Assembly: GCA_015060115.1 (NCBI GenBank) | Contig: SUZB01000020.1 | Span: 1 to 38,932, forward strand | Reading direction: 5' to 3' | Source of the DNA: Rikenellaceae bacterium | GTDB taxonomy: Bacteria; Bacteroidota; Bacteroidia; Bacteroidales; Rikenellaceae | Length of the DNA: 38,932 bases | Part shown: piece after piece, positions 1-7,228 of the stretch | How the letters are laid out: every line of letters starts with the position of its first letter | How positions within the stretch are numbered: position 1 is the first letter of the stretch | The notes under the pieces: generated by a model | Told to the model about the DNA's origin: nothing | The model's input: only the letters and a program-made list of their open reading frames with translations | Databases searched by the model: none | Position numbers and translations under genes: made by a program

Positions 1-35
1 TCGGACAGATAACGGGCTTGTAGTTCGCGTCTCAT
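1..35 (-). CDS. Possible start of a gene running off the left edge
   Basis: Reading the minus strand from an ATG at 33-35 gives the open frame MRRELQARYLS up to the window edge. Only 11 residues are visible, so no family can be named. No TAnnTTTG -7 box is visible just upstream. It could be a chance frame, but the next real gene to the right also points left and the flanking DNA is intergenic repeat, so a gene start here is plausible. Confidence 0.3.
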   Translation of the reverse strand, partial: MRRELQARYLS

Positions 36-59
36 AATTACTTATTTTATGAGTCAACT

Positions 60-345
60 TTTTTCCGTACAAGACATAAGCTCTCTACATTCCCTAAACT
101 CATTAAATTCCCTTTTGCCTCTTATGCCTTCTGTACCCTTGTGCCCCTATGCTTTAGCAGAGCGCATTAAAAAAGAGAGTTTAGGGAAATTAGGGAATTT
201 AGAGAAATTAGTGAAGAGCGCTACCAACATTTATCCCTAATCTCACTACACTCCTTAAACTCACTAAATTCCCTTTTGCCTCTTATGCCATCTGTACCCC
301 TTGTGCTCCTCTGCTTTAGCAGACACTCACTCGGAGCGCAACAAT
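60..345. repeat. Intergenic repeat mosaic (TTAGGG-type arms, inverted core, GC motifs)
   Basis: This stretch carries no credible gene. It has pyrimidine-rich blocks such as TCCCTAAACTCATTAAATTC, then purine-rich mirror blocks such as TTAGGGAATTTAGAG, and an inverted copy of the core GATAAATGTnGGTAGCGC at about 214-238. CTGCTTTAGCAGA and CGGAGCGCAAC motifs near 311-341 recur elsewhere. A 63-codon open frame at 49-240 is just this repeat read as Leu/Ser/Asn-rich peptide. Related copies lie near 17.24, 24.06, 28.05 and 34.74 kb. Confidence 0.75.
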
Positions 346-371
346 AAAAAAAGACGACCCAAAGGTCGTCT
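345..371 (-). terminator. Intrinsic terminator, duplicate of the tRNA-Ser terminator
   Basis: On the minus strand AGACGACC, a 4-nt loop and GGTCGTCT (stem halves 364-371 and 352-359) precede a T run at 346-351. It is almost the same as the terminator at 604-630 and lies next to a copied tRNA 3' end, so it belongs to a duplicated tRNA-tail segment. Confidence 0.75.
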
Positions 372-381
372 GCGAATTTGT

Positions 382-406
382 AAAAGCGGAGGGCACTGGA
401 TTCGAA
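382..406 (-). repeat. 25-bp duplicate of the tRNA-Ser 3' end
   Basis: This segment is identical to 644-668, which covers the acceptor 3' strand, the T arm and the flank of tRNA-Ser(GCT). The identity stops abruptly at 406, inside the T loop. Together with the copied terminator at 345-371 it forms a direct repeat offset by about 262 bp. It may be an attachment-site scar of an integrative element or a decayed second tRNA gene; see findings. Confidence 0.8.
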
Positions 407-610
407 GCGCAGGGCAATAGCCCAAGCTCGCGGGGATACCATAAAAAAAAGGCGCAGACCGCAGGTCGAGCAATAAATCACTCTCATATCCCCGCAACCA
501 GCCTTAAAGTGAGAATCAGTACATCTCAAAATTTGCGCTTTCGCTCAGCGATTTTTTTGCTGTCTTGGGCAGGGCAAGCTTGCTTGGATAGGCCTAAGAC
601 AGCAAAAAAA
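407..610. repeat. Interval between tRNA-tail copies with two inverted repeats
   Basis: No gene is visible. One inverted repeat pairs GCGGGGATA (430-438) with TATCCCCGC (487-495). A second has 19-bp arms at 552-570 and 592-610 (TTTTTTTGCTGTCTTGGGC against its near complement) around a GCAAGCTTGC palindrome. The A/T tracts form the base of that stem instead of following it, so it does not look like an ordinary terminator. Confidence 0.6.
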
Positions 611-630
611 AGACGACCTTGCGGTCGTCT
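604..630 (-). terminator. Intrinsic terminator of tRNA-Ser
   Basis: Downstream of the tRNA on the minus strand, AGACGACC (complement of 623-630), a 4-nt loop and GGTCGTCT (complement of 611-618) form an 8-bp stem followed by seven T residues (complement of 604-610). Confidence 0.85.
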
Positions 631-648
631 GCAAATTTTGCTCAAAAG

Positions 649-735
649 CGGAGGGCACTGGATTCGAACCAGCGGATACCTTACGATATCGGCAGTTTAG
701 CAAACTGCTGGTTTAAGCCACTCACCCAACCCTCC
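649..735 (-). tRNA. tRNA-Ser (anticodon GCT)
   Basis: The minus strand folds as a class II tRNA. The acceptor GGAGGGT (735-729) pairs with GCCCTCC (656-650) and G is the discriminator. The anticodon stem GCAGT/ACTGC holds the loop TTGCTAA, giving anticodon GCT for AGC/AGU codons. There is a long variable arm and a T arm containing GGTTCGAATCC. Length is 87 nt. CCA is not encoded. It has its own promoter (765-795) and terminator (604-630), so it is a single-gene unit. Its 3' end is partly copied at 382-406. Confidence 0.95.
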
Positions 736-764
736 TTAAACCATCTTTTTGTAAAAGAGTGGTG

Positions 765-795
765 CAAATATACGACTATTTTTCTTTTTTGCAAA
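765..795 (-). promoter_or_regulatory. Promoter of tRNA-Ser
   Basis: On the minus strand a -7 box TATATTTG (complement of 765-772) lies 19 bp downstream of a -33 TTTG (complement of 792-795), matching the Bacteroidota sigma-ABfr consensus. The predicted start is about 20 nt before the tRNA 5' end. Confidence 0.75.
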
Positions 796-896
796 ATTTT
801 GCTACAAAATATTCTCTTAAACAAAAAGTTGTCGCTCTTCTCTTTGCCTCTATCGGTGGCGCTTCGCACCCGAAAATCGAGAATCATTGCAACGAG

Positions 897-1424
897 CTAC
901 CTCATCTGCCTAAACAGCTCCCACATAAGGATACCTGCCGATACCGAGACATTTAGCGAGTGCTTGATGCCTACTTGCGGTATTTCGATTGCGCCATCTA
1001 CAATATCTGCCACCGCCTGATCAACGCCATCTACCTCATTGCCAAAGACAAGAGCATAGCGTTCTGTGCTCTCGGCGCGGAAGTTGTTAAGCATTGTAGC
1101 GCCCTCAATCTGCTCAATAGCGATGATGCGATAGCCCTCCTGGCGGAGGCTCTCGATGCACTCCAAGGTTGTGGGGTGGTAGCTCCACTCCACACTCTGC
1201 TCAGCGCCAAGGGCTGTCTTGTGAATCTCGCGGTTGGGAGGTGTTGCGCTGATGCCACAGAGGGCGATACGGCCTATGCCAAAGGCGTCGGCGGTGCGGA
1301 AGAACGAGCCTACATTCTGTGCCGAGCGCACATTGTCAAGCACGATGACTACAGGCAACTTATCCTGTGTGGCGCACTCCTCAAGGGTGGGGCGACCAAG
1401 CTCCTCGTTAAGTAGTTTACGCAT
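897..1424 (-). CDS. TrmH/SpoU-family RNA 2'-O-methyltransferase
   Basis: This is a 175-aa SAM-dependent RNA ribose methyltransferase of the SPOUT class. The three SpoU motifs are in order: motif 1 at residues 31-49 (NVRSAQNVGSFFRTADAFG, with the catalytic Arg43), motif 2 at 126-136 (LVFGNEVDGVD), and motif 3 at 147-163 (IEIPQVGIKHSLNVSVS), which builds the trefoil knot that binds SAM. There is no N-terminal substrate-binding extension, so it is a minimal cytoplasmic form. It could modify a tRNA (TrmH/TrmL-like) or rRNA; the sequence does not decide. It stands alone and is divergent from the exported protein at 1530. Confidence 0.9.
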   Translation of the reverse strand: MRKLLNEELGRPTLEECATQDKLPVVIVLDNVRSAQNVGSFFRTADAFGIGRIALCGISATPPNREIHKTALGAEQSVEWSYHPTTLECIESLRQEGYRIIAIEQIEGATMLNNFRAESTERYALVFGNEVDGVDQAVADIVDGAIEIPQVGIKHSLNVSVSAGILMWELFRQMR

Positions 1425-1465
1425 ATATATCGACTATATATTAAGTTTTTTTAATTATTACGCTA

Positions 1466-1502
1466 CAAAATTAAGCAAATAAAAATATTTTCCGTAAATT
1501 TG
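1466..1502. promoter_or_regulatory. Divergent promoter boxes between TrmH-like gene and exported protein
   Basis: A minus-strand -7 box TAATTTTG (complement of 1466-1473) could serve the methyltransferase. A plus-strand -7 box TAAATTTG (1495-1502) could serve the exported-protein gene. No convincing -33 TTTG is seen at 19-21 bp for either, so these are weaker calls. Confidence 0.45.
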
Positions 1503-1529
1503 TGCCAAATGTTTTTCTATCGTAACCTT

Positions 1530-2603
1530 ATGCCGAGAGTTTTGAGATATGTCGTGGCCATTTTGGCGCTTGTCGTTGGGGGGGGGTATACCTCTTCGGC
1601 GCAGGAGCTCAAGCTTGGTGTAGACTTTACAACACTCTTCGACAATCGCGAATATGCCTCGATGTCGTTCGACGAGTCGGGTACACTCTTCAGTGCACGC
1701 CTAACGCCCAATATCGGCATAAAGTGGGCAGAGTACAACCACCTGATGTTTGCTGCCGACTTTGTGCAGGACTTCGGCCACAAATCGAAGTTTCTGTCGG
1801 ATGTCAATGTGCAACTATACTACGCCTATCGTGCTCCGCGAGTGAAGCTCTTTGCAGGCATCTTTCCCCGTAGCGAGATGCGAGGCTTGCAGTCGCCCTT
1901 GTTCTTCGACCGCGACTACCGCTACTATGCCAACCGTATAGGTGGTGTCTTGGCACGCTACGAGAATCCCAAGTTTGATGGCTCGTATGTCGAGTTTGCG
2001 ATGGACTATACGGGTATGCGCGACTTCGAGACACGCGAAGCCTTTATGCTAATGTCTTCGGGCTACTGGCCTATCAAGTGGTTTAATGTGGGCTACGATA
2101 TTCTGCTTGGCCACTATGCCAAGGACTACAACCCCGAAACTATTGATGGCGTGGTAGATAACGCGCTTTTGATACCCTATATCGGCTGTCAGCCCTCGAC
2201 GGGAGGCTTCGACTTCGATGTCAGGGTGTCGTATGTTCAGGCGTTGCAGCGTGATAGAATAGCCAAAGATGGCTGGCACTTCCCTGCGGGTGGTGAACTA
2301 TACCTCGCCATAAGCCGTTGGGGTGTTACGCTTGCCAACCGCCTCTATGCCGGTGGTCAGCAGATGACCTTCTGGTCGAAGTATGGCGATGCCCTATATC
2401 ACGGCTCGCCCTACTACCATACCGGAAATGGCATATACGAGCAGTTGGCCTTGTCCTATTCACAATCCTTCTTTGAGGATACGGTGCGTGTCGAGGCTGG
2501 CATAACCTTAGAGACCGATGGCTGGGGCTGGGGCACACGACAATGGTTGCAACTTGTTGTCGATTTGGACTACGGCATAAAGCTGAATAAGAGGAGTAAT
2601 TAG
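1530..2603 (+). CDS. Exported protein of unknown function, probably outer-membrane beta-barrel
   Basis: This is a 357-aa protein from the ATG at 1530. That start gives a clean signal peptide (MPRVLRYVVAILALVV, cleavage near SSA-QE). An ATG at 1509, 7 nt after a -7 box, would add seven residues. The mature part is rich in Tyr, Trp and Phe with alternating polar and aromatic stretches (for example LMFAADFVQDFG and DVNVQLYYAYRAP) and ends in alternating residues typical of a terminal beta strand. This suggests a barrel in the outer membrane. I do not recognise the family. The signal-peptide codons contain a run of nine G (1578-1586), which is a candidate slippage site. No operon partner is evident. 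Confidence 0.7.
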   Translation: MPRVLRYVVAILALVVGGGYTSSAQELKLGVDFTTLFDNREYASMSFDESGTLFSARLTPNIGIKWAEYNHLMFAADFVQDFGHKSKFLSDVNVQLYYAYRAPRVKLFAGIFPRSEMRGLQSPLFFDRDYRYYANRIGGVLARYENPKFDGSYVEFAMDYTGMRDFETREAFMLMSSGYWPIKWFNVGYDILLGHYAKDYNPETIDGVVDNALLIPYIGCQPSTGGFDFDVRVSYVQALQRDRIAKDGWHFPAGGELYLAISRWGVTLANRLYAGGQQMTFWSKYGDALYHGSPYYHTGNGIYEQLALSYSQSFFEDTVRVEAGITLETDGWGWGTRQWLQLVVDLDYGIKLNKRSN

Positions 2604-2688
2604 TTGTTAGTTTTTAGTTATTAGTTTTTAGAGATTATTGCTAATTGCTAACTGGAAAGAATAATAAGTAATTAAAACATAGATGATT
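2604..2688. repeat. Short TTAGTTATTAG-type repeat
   Basis: Between the exported protein and glnS lies TTAGTTGTTAGTTTTTAG and related sequence, a member of the AACTAACAACTAATAAC family also present near 4.71, 8.73, 17.67, 17.81, 24.23, 32.66 and 38.69 kb. I see no clear -33/-7 promoter for glnS here. Confidence 0.6.
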
Positions 2689-4419
2689 ATGGCAATTGAG
2701 ACTACTACTGAGGTAAAGGAGAAGTCGTTGAACTTCGTAGAGGAGGTTATCGAAGAGGCGATAGCCAAGGGTAAAACTCGAGTTCAGACCCGTTTCCCGC
2801 CAGAGCCCAACGGCTATCTACATATCGGCCACGCCAAGGCTATATGCCTTGACTTCGGCGTTGCACAGCGCTATGGTGGCGTCTGCAACCTTCGTTTCGA
2901 TGATACCAACCCCACCAAGGAGGATGTAGAGTATGTAGACGCTATCAAGGAGGATATCGAGTGGCTCGGCTTCAAGTGGGGCGCTGAGTACTACGCCTCG
3001 GACTACTTCCAGCAGTTGTGGGATTTCGCTGTGCGCCTAATCAAGCAGGGCAAGGCATATATCGACGAGCAGACCTCGGAGCAGATTGCCGAGCAGAAGG
3101 GCACACCTACACAGGCAGGTGTCGATAGCCCCTATCGCAACCGCCCCATCGAGGAGAATCTCGACCTCTTTATGAAGATGACAAATGGCGAGATTGAGGA
3201 GGGCCGTATGGTGTTGCGTGCCAAGATTGATATGGCAAGCTCGAATATGCACTTCCGCGATCCTATCATCTATCGTGTTGTAAATCACCCACATCACCGC
3301 ACTGGCGATAAGTGGAAGGTATACCCTATGTACGACTTTGCGCACGGTCAGAGCGACTACTTCGAGGGCGTAACACACTCGTTGTGCACCTTGGAGTTTG
3401 TGCCTCACCGCCCCTTGTACGACTTGTTCGTAGATTGGGTAAAGGAGGGTGTTGATCCTTCGGACGAGCGTCCTCGTCAGTATGAGTTCAACAAGCTCAA
3501 CCTTAACTATACGCTTATGAGCAAGCGTAACCTGCTTATCCTCGTTAAGGAGGGCTTGGTGAATGGCTGGGACGATCCTCGTATGCCGACACTCTGCGGT
3601 TTCCGTCGTCGTGGCTACTCGCCTGAGTCTATCCGCAACTTCGTAGATAAGATTGGCTATACCACCTACGATGCGTTGAACGATATGGCATTGTTGGAGA
3701 GTGCTGTGCGTGATGACCTTAATAAGCGTGCTACGCGCGTGAGCGCTGTTCTCGACCCCGTAAAGCTCGTTATCACCAACTATCCTGAGGGTCAGGTCGA
3801 GGCTATGGAGGCTGTGAACAACCCCGAAGACCCTGAGTCGGGCACCCACACCATCGAGTTTAGCCGTGAGCTATGGATGGAGCGTGATGACTTTATGGAG
3901 GATGCTCCCAAGAAGTATTTCCGTATGACTCCCGGCCAGGAGGTGCGCCTCAAGAATGCCTATATCGTGAAGTGTACTGGTTGCGAGAAGGACGAAAATG
4001 GCAACATCACCACCGTATATGCCGAGTACGACCCCGACACCAAGACCGGTATGCCCGGTAGCAACCGCAAGGTGAAGGGTACGCTCCACTGGGTGAGCTG
4101 CGACCACTGCATCAAGGCCGAGGTACGCCTCTATGACCGTTTGTGGAAGGTGGAGAATCCTCGTGACGAGATGTCGGCAATCCGCAAGGAGACGGGTTGC
4201 GATGCTTTGGAGGCTATGAAGCAGATGATCAACGAGGACTCTTTGAATGTGCTTTCGGAGTGCTATGTAGAGAAGTATCTTGCTGATGCTAAGCCTTATG
4301 ACTATCTCCAGTTCCAGCGCATCGGCTACTTCAATGTAGATAAGGATTCGACTGCCGACCACCTTATCTTCAACCGAACGGTAACTTTGAAGGATACTTG
4401 GGCGAAGCTCAACAAGTAA
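2689..4419 (+). CDS. glnS: Glutaminyl-tRNA synthetase
   Basis: This class I aminoacyl-tRNA synthetase charges tRNA-Gln with glutamine in the cytoplasm. I chose ATG 2689 (MAIETTTEV), giving 576 aa; an ATG two codons upstream (2683) is possible. Class I signatures are clear: PPEPNGYLHIGHAK at residues 37-50 (HIGH at 45-48) and MSKR (KMSKS-like loop) at 277-280. The catalytic domain is followed by a C-terminal anticodon-binding beta-barrel region, and the length matches bacterial GlnRS. The C-terminus is intact (KLNK). The TAA stop doubles as the first three bases of the folded element 4417-4545. Codon use looks like that of a highly expressed gene. Confidence 0.96.
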   Translation: MAIETTTEVKEKSLNFVEEVIEEAIAKGKTRVQTRFPPEPNGYLHIGHAKAICLDFGVAQRYGGVCNLRFDDTNPTKEDVEYVDAIKEDIEWLGFKWGAEYYASDYFQQLWDFAVRLIKQGKAYIDEQTSEQIAEQKGTPTQAGVDSPYRNRPIEENLDLFMKMTNGEIEEGRMVLRAKIDMASSNMHFRDPIIYRVVNHPHHRTGDKWKVYPMYDFAHGQSDYFEGVTHSLCTLEFVPHRPLYDLFVDWVKEGVDPSDERPRQYEFNKLNLNYTLMSKRNLLILVKEGLVNGWDDPRMPTLCGFRRRGYSPESIRNFVDKIGYTTYDALNDMALLESAVRDDLNKRATRVSAVLDPVKLVITNYPEGQVEAMEAVNNPEDPESGTHTIEFSRELWMERDDFMEDAPKKYFRMTPGQEVRLKNAYIVKCTGCEKDENGNITTVYAEYDPDTKTGMPGSNRKVKGTLHWVSCDHCIKAEVRLYDRLWKVENPRDEMSAIRKETGCDALEAMKQMINEDSLNVLSECYVEKYLADAKPYDYLQFQRIGYFNVDKDSTADHLIFNRTVTLKDTWAKLNK

Positions 4420-4545
4420 TTTCTTGTGAAAAGCCGCAATCTGCGGCACCAAACTTAGAGCCCCGAATGGGAAATACATCTTAGTATGTCCCATCCGAGG
4501 CTCTTTCATTTGGCACCACATCTCACGACTTTTGACAAGAAATTA
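4417..4545 (+). repeat. Stop-codon-fused folded element, copy A (glnS)
   Basis: This 129-bp element begins with the glnS stop (TAATTTCTTGTGAAAAG) and ends with the near-complement CTTTTGACAAGAAATTA. Inside are a small hairpin GCCGCA-atc-TGCGGC, a CCAAA/TTTGG helix, a long stem GAGCCCCG...CGAGGCTC, and an apical GGGAAATAC/GTATGTCCC hairpin. It differs from the copy at 34462-34590 at only four positions. There is no T tract, so it is not a standard intrinsic terminator. See the main finding. Confidence 0.85.
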
Positions 4546-4551
4546 AGTGAA

Positions 4552-4632
4552 AAGACCACAGAGACCACAGAGACCACAGAGACCACAGAGACCACAGAGA
4601 CCACAGAGACCACAGAGACTATAGAGACCACA
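4552..4632 (+). repeat. Nine-copy 9-bp tandem repeat
   Basis: The unit GAGACCACA repeats nine times head to tail. The first copy is AAGACCACA and the eighth is GAGACTATA. It follows folded element A directly and lies in no credible gene; frames across it read Thr-Glu-Thr or Val-Val-Ser repeats. Copy number is probably variable between strains. Confidence 0.9.
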
Positions 4633-4687
4633 GTGAAAGATGATACTAGACTTCGTTGTTGTCTCTCTCGTCTCTCTCGTCTTTCCC

Positions 4688-4723
4688 GCAGGCGAAACGC
4701 CTGCTCCCTAACAACTAACAACT
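4688..4723. repeat. GC palindrome plus AACTAACAAC motif
   Basis: The perfect palindrome GCAGGCGAAACGCCTGC (4688-4704) is followed by CTAACAACTAACAACTC. The same combination occurs at 24206-24245, and the palindrome alone at 17534-17550. Confidence 0.7.
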
Positions 4724-4831
4724 CTCTCTGCTCTTTTTCCGCTCTAATTCTTTCGTAGTTCCGAAAATTTTTCTTAATTTTACACTGCGAAAAGTATCCA
4801 GTTTCCCAAACGACAACTAAATAACATAAAT

Positions 4832-7195
4832 ATGAAACCTTTCAACTATCTATTGCGTTCACTCGTAGCCCTCTCGCTTGTTGCGATGGTGGCCTGCGTA
4901 GACGAAAATTTCAAGGTCAAGGATACCTCATTGGAGGTGACCGTAGGCGAGGGTGAAACCGTGCTCCCCTTGGCGTTTATGGAGAAGACAACGATTAAGG
5001 AGCTCTTCGATATGGAGGAGGCCACCGACCTTACGATTGACGAGGAGGGTAACATCACCTACACCTATGGTGGTGCGGCTCAGAGTGTTGATATCGAGCC
5101 CTTTGACACTTCGTTCGAGGTGCCGGCAAGCGTTAGTAACATCTCGTCGGAGGCATATCCTGCCCTTGACGAGCTATTGGGTCAGGGCTACGACCTTAGC
5201 GAGGTGTTCGAGATCGACAGTAAGCTTGATAATGATGTTCTCGGCTCGTTGGCTGTATCTATCCCCGCAGGCAAAACCGTAACCTGCTTCGAGGAGGACT
5301 ACACCAATGAGACTATCTCCTATGTCGTGCCCGCAGAGGTGGAGTCTATCAAGCGCATCTATTTTGAGGCCGAGGAGGGCGATAAGGGTGCGAAGATGAC
5401 CTTCACGGTAAACTTCAACGACCTTAACATCATCAACGGTGGCGGTAGCATCACTATGTGGCTTAAGGCGCCTACCGGCTTTGTTGTCTATGACGAGAAT
5501 GGCGCGATGATAGATGGCACCGAGCTTAGTGTTATCAAGCATGAGTTTGCTGCTGGTCAGCCCTCGGAGAGCTTTGTGTTCTACCTCGAAAGCATTGATA
5601 ATGTTACAGCTATCGTTGATGGCAAACTCGATATGTTGTTGGATATGGAGTATCATATCTCGTTCGAGATGACAACAAAGGCGGGCGAGCTTACGCTAAA
5701 TAGCGTGCCCACGCTCTCGGTAGATGCCGACTTTGTGGTTAAGGATGCCGATATCGTTCTTGACGAGGTGGTGCTCGCCGATGCTATCGAGGCTGAGGGT
5801 GGCGACTTCGTTATCGAGGGTCTGCCGAAGGAGCTTTTGGCAATCAACAACATCAGCTTCAAGGAGGCCAATACCGAGATATATGTTAAGGGCCTTGATT
5901 GGCTTGCGGATGGCGTAGCCGAGATGGTTAAGGTTGAGGCCACTATGCCTGAGACACTTAAGCTATCGAGCAACGAGGCAGATGTTCAAGGCAACACCAT
6001 TCGTACCAACCTTAAGGAGTTGCGCCGTAGCGTGGCTATTGCGGTTGAGGCTCTCGACTTTGGCTCGGAGGGTCTTGTGCCTGAGGAGGGTCGAGTAGAG
6101 GTTGCATTCTCGCCCACCATCACTGCAAAGATTGAGAAGGGCACCGAGGTGCGCCTTGCGGACCTTGTACACAGTGGCGGTGCGTTCAACCTTACTACAG
6201 GTATAGAGGCTATGTCTATTGATGTTAAGTCGGTTAGCGGTAGGGTAGACTACGGCTATGAGCTCTCGGAAGATATAAATATCCTAAATGGCGACGAGGA
6301 GTTTGACCTCGCTATCAATGGAGTGAGCCTCTCGCCTGCGGTTATCGTTGAGCTTGACAATCCTATGCCTTTGGAGGCGTTGCTATCGGCAACTCTCACC
6401 CCTGTTATTGGTGGCATAGCGCAATCCGACCGTGCTGTATCGGTTACTGATGTTGCGGTGCGTGGCGCTGATGTCGTGAACGACAAGGTATCGCCCAAGC
6501 AGAATATCATCGTGCTTGCTATGGCCGATCGCAAGGCCGACTATGCCGATGAGAAGTATACCTTTGTTGAGGTGGATATTGTGAAGTTGCTCTGTGGCGA
6601 TGTTCCCGAGAAGTTGGCTCTTGACCTTAAGTTTAACTCTAACCCCGATGTTGTAAGCACCGTATATGCCTCTCCCGCAGGTATGTCTATCAACTACGAC
6701 TATGCGGTAGTTGTGCCTTTGCAGAGTCGTGATGACCTCGATGTAACCTTCGAAATGACCCTTGATGGCTTTAGCGAGACTTGGGAGGGTCTTGAGGAGT
6801 ATGATATTCGTGTCGGTGATATTGCTATCGTTGCCGAGGCTCAGAGCACCTTGCCTCTTGGCCTTGTTATCGAGGAGCTTGTAGCGCTCGATATTGATGG
6901 CGAGCCCACCGATGCGCAGATTATGTTGCCTGAGGGTAAGAACGAGATTCGTGCATCGAAAGATGGCATTGAGCCAGCAACAACTGAGCTTGAGTTGCAG
7001 TTGAAACTCGATGCCGACCATAGCATCACCTCTATTACTCATGTCGATGGCCTACGCTTCAAGGTGCGTGCCAAGGGTGAGGCTGCCGAGCGTGTTTGGG
7101 TTAATGAGAACCAGTGGTTGTCGTTTGCAGCAAAACTACGCCTCGATGGCGGCATAACGGTGGACATTCGTGATTTTATGGAGAATGAGGAGTAG
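4832..7195 (+). CDS. Large lipoprotein of unknown function
   Basis: This is a 787-aa protein with a type II signal peptide: the hydrophobic stretch SLVALSLVAMVA ends in the lipobox MVAC with Cys22, followed by acidic residues (DEN). That suggests export and probable surface or outer-membrane anchoring. The mature part is acidic and rich in Val, Glu and Asp, with many short beta-strand-like segments. No catalytic motif is visible, so an all-beta scaffold or adhesin-like architecture is possible. I do not recognise a family. It is 33 bp upstream of a DUF5723-type protein with a terminator after the pair, so the two genes are probably co-transcribed and may act together at the outer membrane. 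Confidence 0.75.
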   Translation: MKPFNYLLRSLVALSLVAMVACVDENFKVKDTSLEVTVGEGETVLPLAFMEKTTIKELFDMEEATDLTIDEEGNITYTYGGAAQSVDIEPFDTSFEVPASVSNISSEAYPALDELLGQGYDLSEVFEIDSKLDNDVLGSLAVSIPAGKTVTCFEEDYTNETISYVVPAEVESIKRIYFEAEEGDKGAKMTFTVNFNDLNIINGGGSITMWLKAPTGFVVYDENGAMIDGTELSVIKHEFAAGQPSESFVFYLESIDNVTAIVDGKLDMLLDMEYHISFEMTTKAGELTLNSVPTLSVDADFVVKDADIVLDEVVLADAIEAEGGDFVIEGLPKELLAINNISFKEANTEIYVKGLDWLADGVAEMVKVEATMPETLKLSSNEADVQGNTIRTNLKELRRSVAIAVEALDFGSEGLVPEEGRVEVAFSPTITAKIEKGTEVRLADLVHSGGAFNLTTGIEAMSIDVKSVSGRVDYGYELSEDINILNGDEEFDLAINGVSLSPAVIVELDNPMPLEALLSATLTPVIGGIAQSDRAVSVTDVAVRGADVVNDKVSPKQNIIVLAMADRKADYADEKYTFVEVDIVKLLCGDVPEKLALDLKFNSNPDVVSTVYASPAGMSINYDYAVVVPLQSRDDLDVTFEMTLDGFSETWEGLEEYDIRVGDIAIVAEAQSTLPLGLVIEELVALDIDGEPTDAQIMLPEGKNEIRASKDGIEPATTELELQLKLDADHSITSITHVDGLRFKVRAKGEAAERVWVNENQWLSFAAKLRLDGGITVDIRDFMENEE

Positions 7196-7228
7196 TAATT
7201 TACTAATTATTGAATATCGCAGAATAGT

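Noticed and set aside
49..240. 63-aa open frame rich in Leu, Ser and Asn
   Set aside because: It is a translation of the TTAGGG-type intergenic repeat; the same peptide pattern appears wherever that repeat occurs.
3037..3849. 270-aa antisense frame in glnS
   Set aside because: It is a shadow of the conserved synthetase frame, caused by codon bias; no domain is recognisable.
4417..4545. Folded element as an ordinary intrinsic terminator
   Set aside because: There is no T tract after the stem, the fold is branched, and the ends are conserved in sequence; true terminators elsewhere in the window (8682-8724, 604-630) look different.
4486..4758. Open frame with Thr-Glu-Thr repeats (and its antisense Val-Val-Ser frame)
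   Set aside because: It spans the folded element and the 9-bp tandem repeat; no promoter, start context or family supports it.
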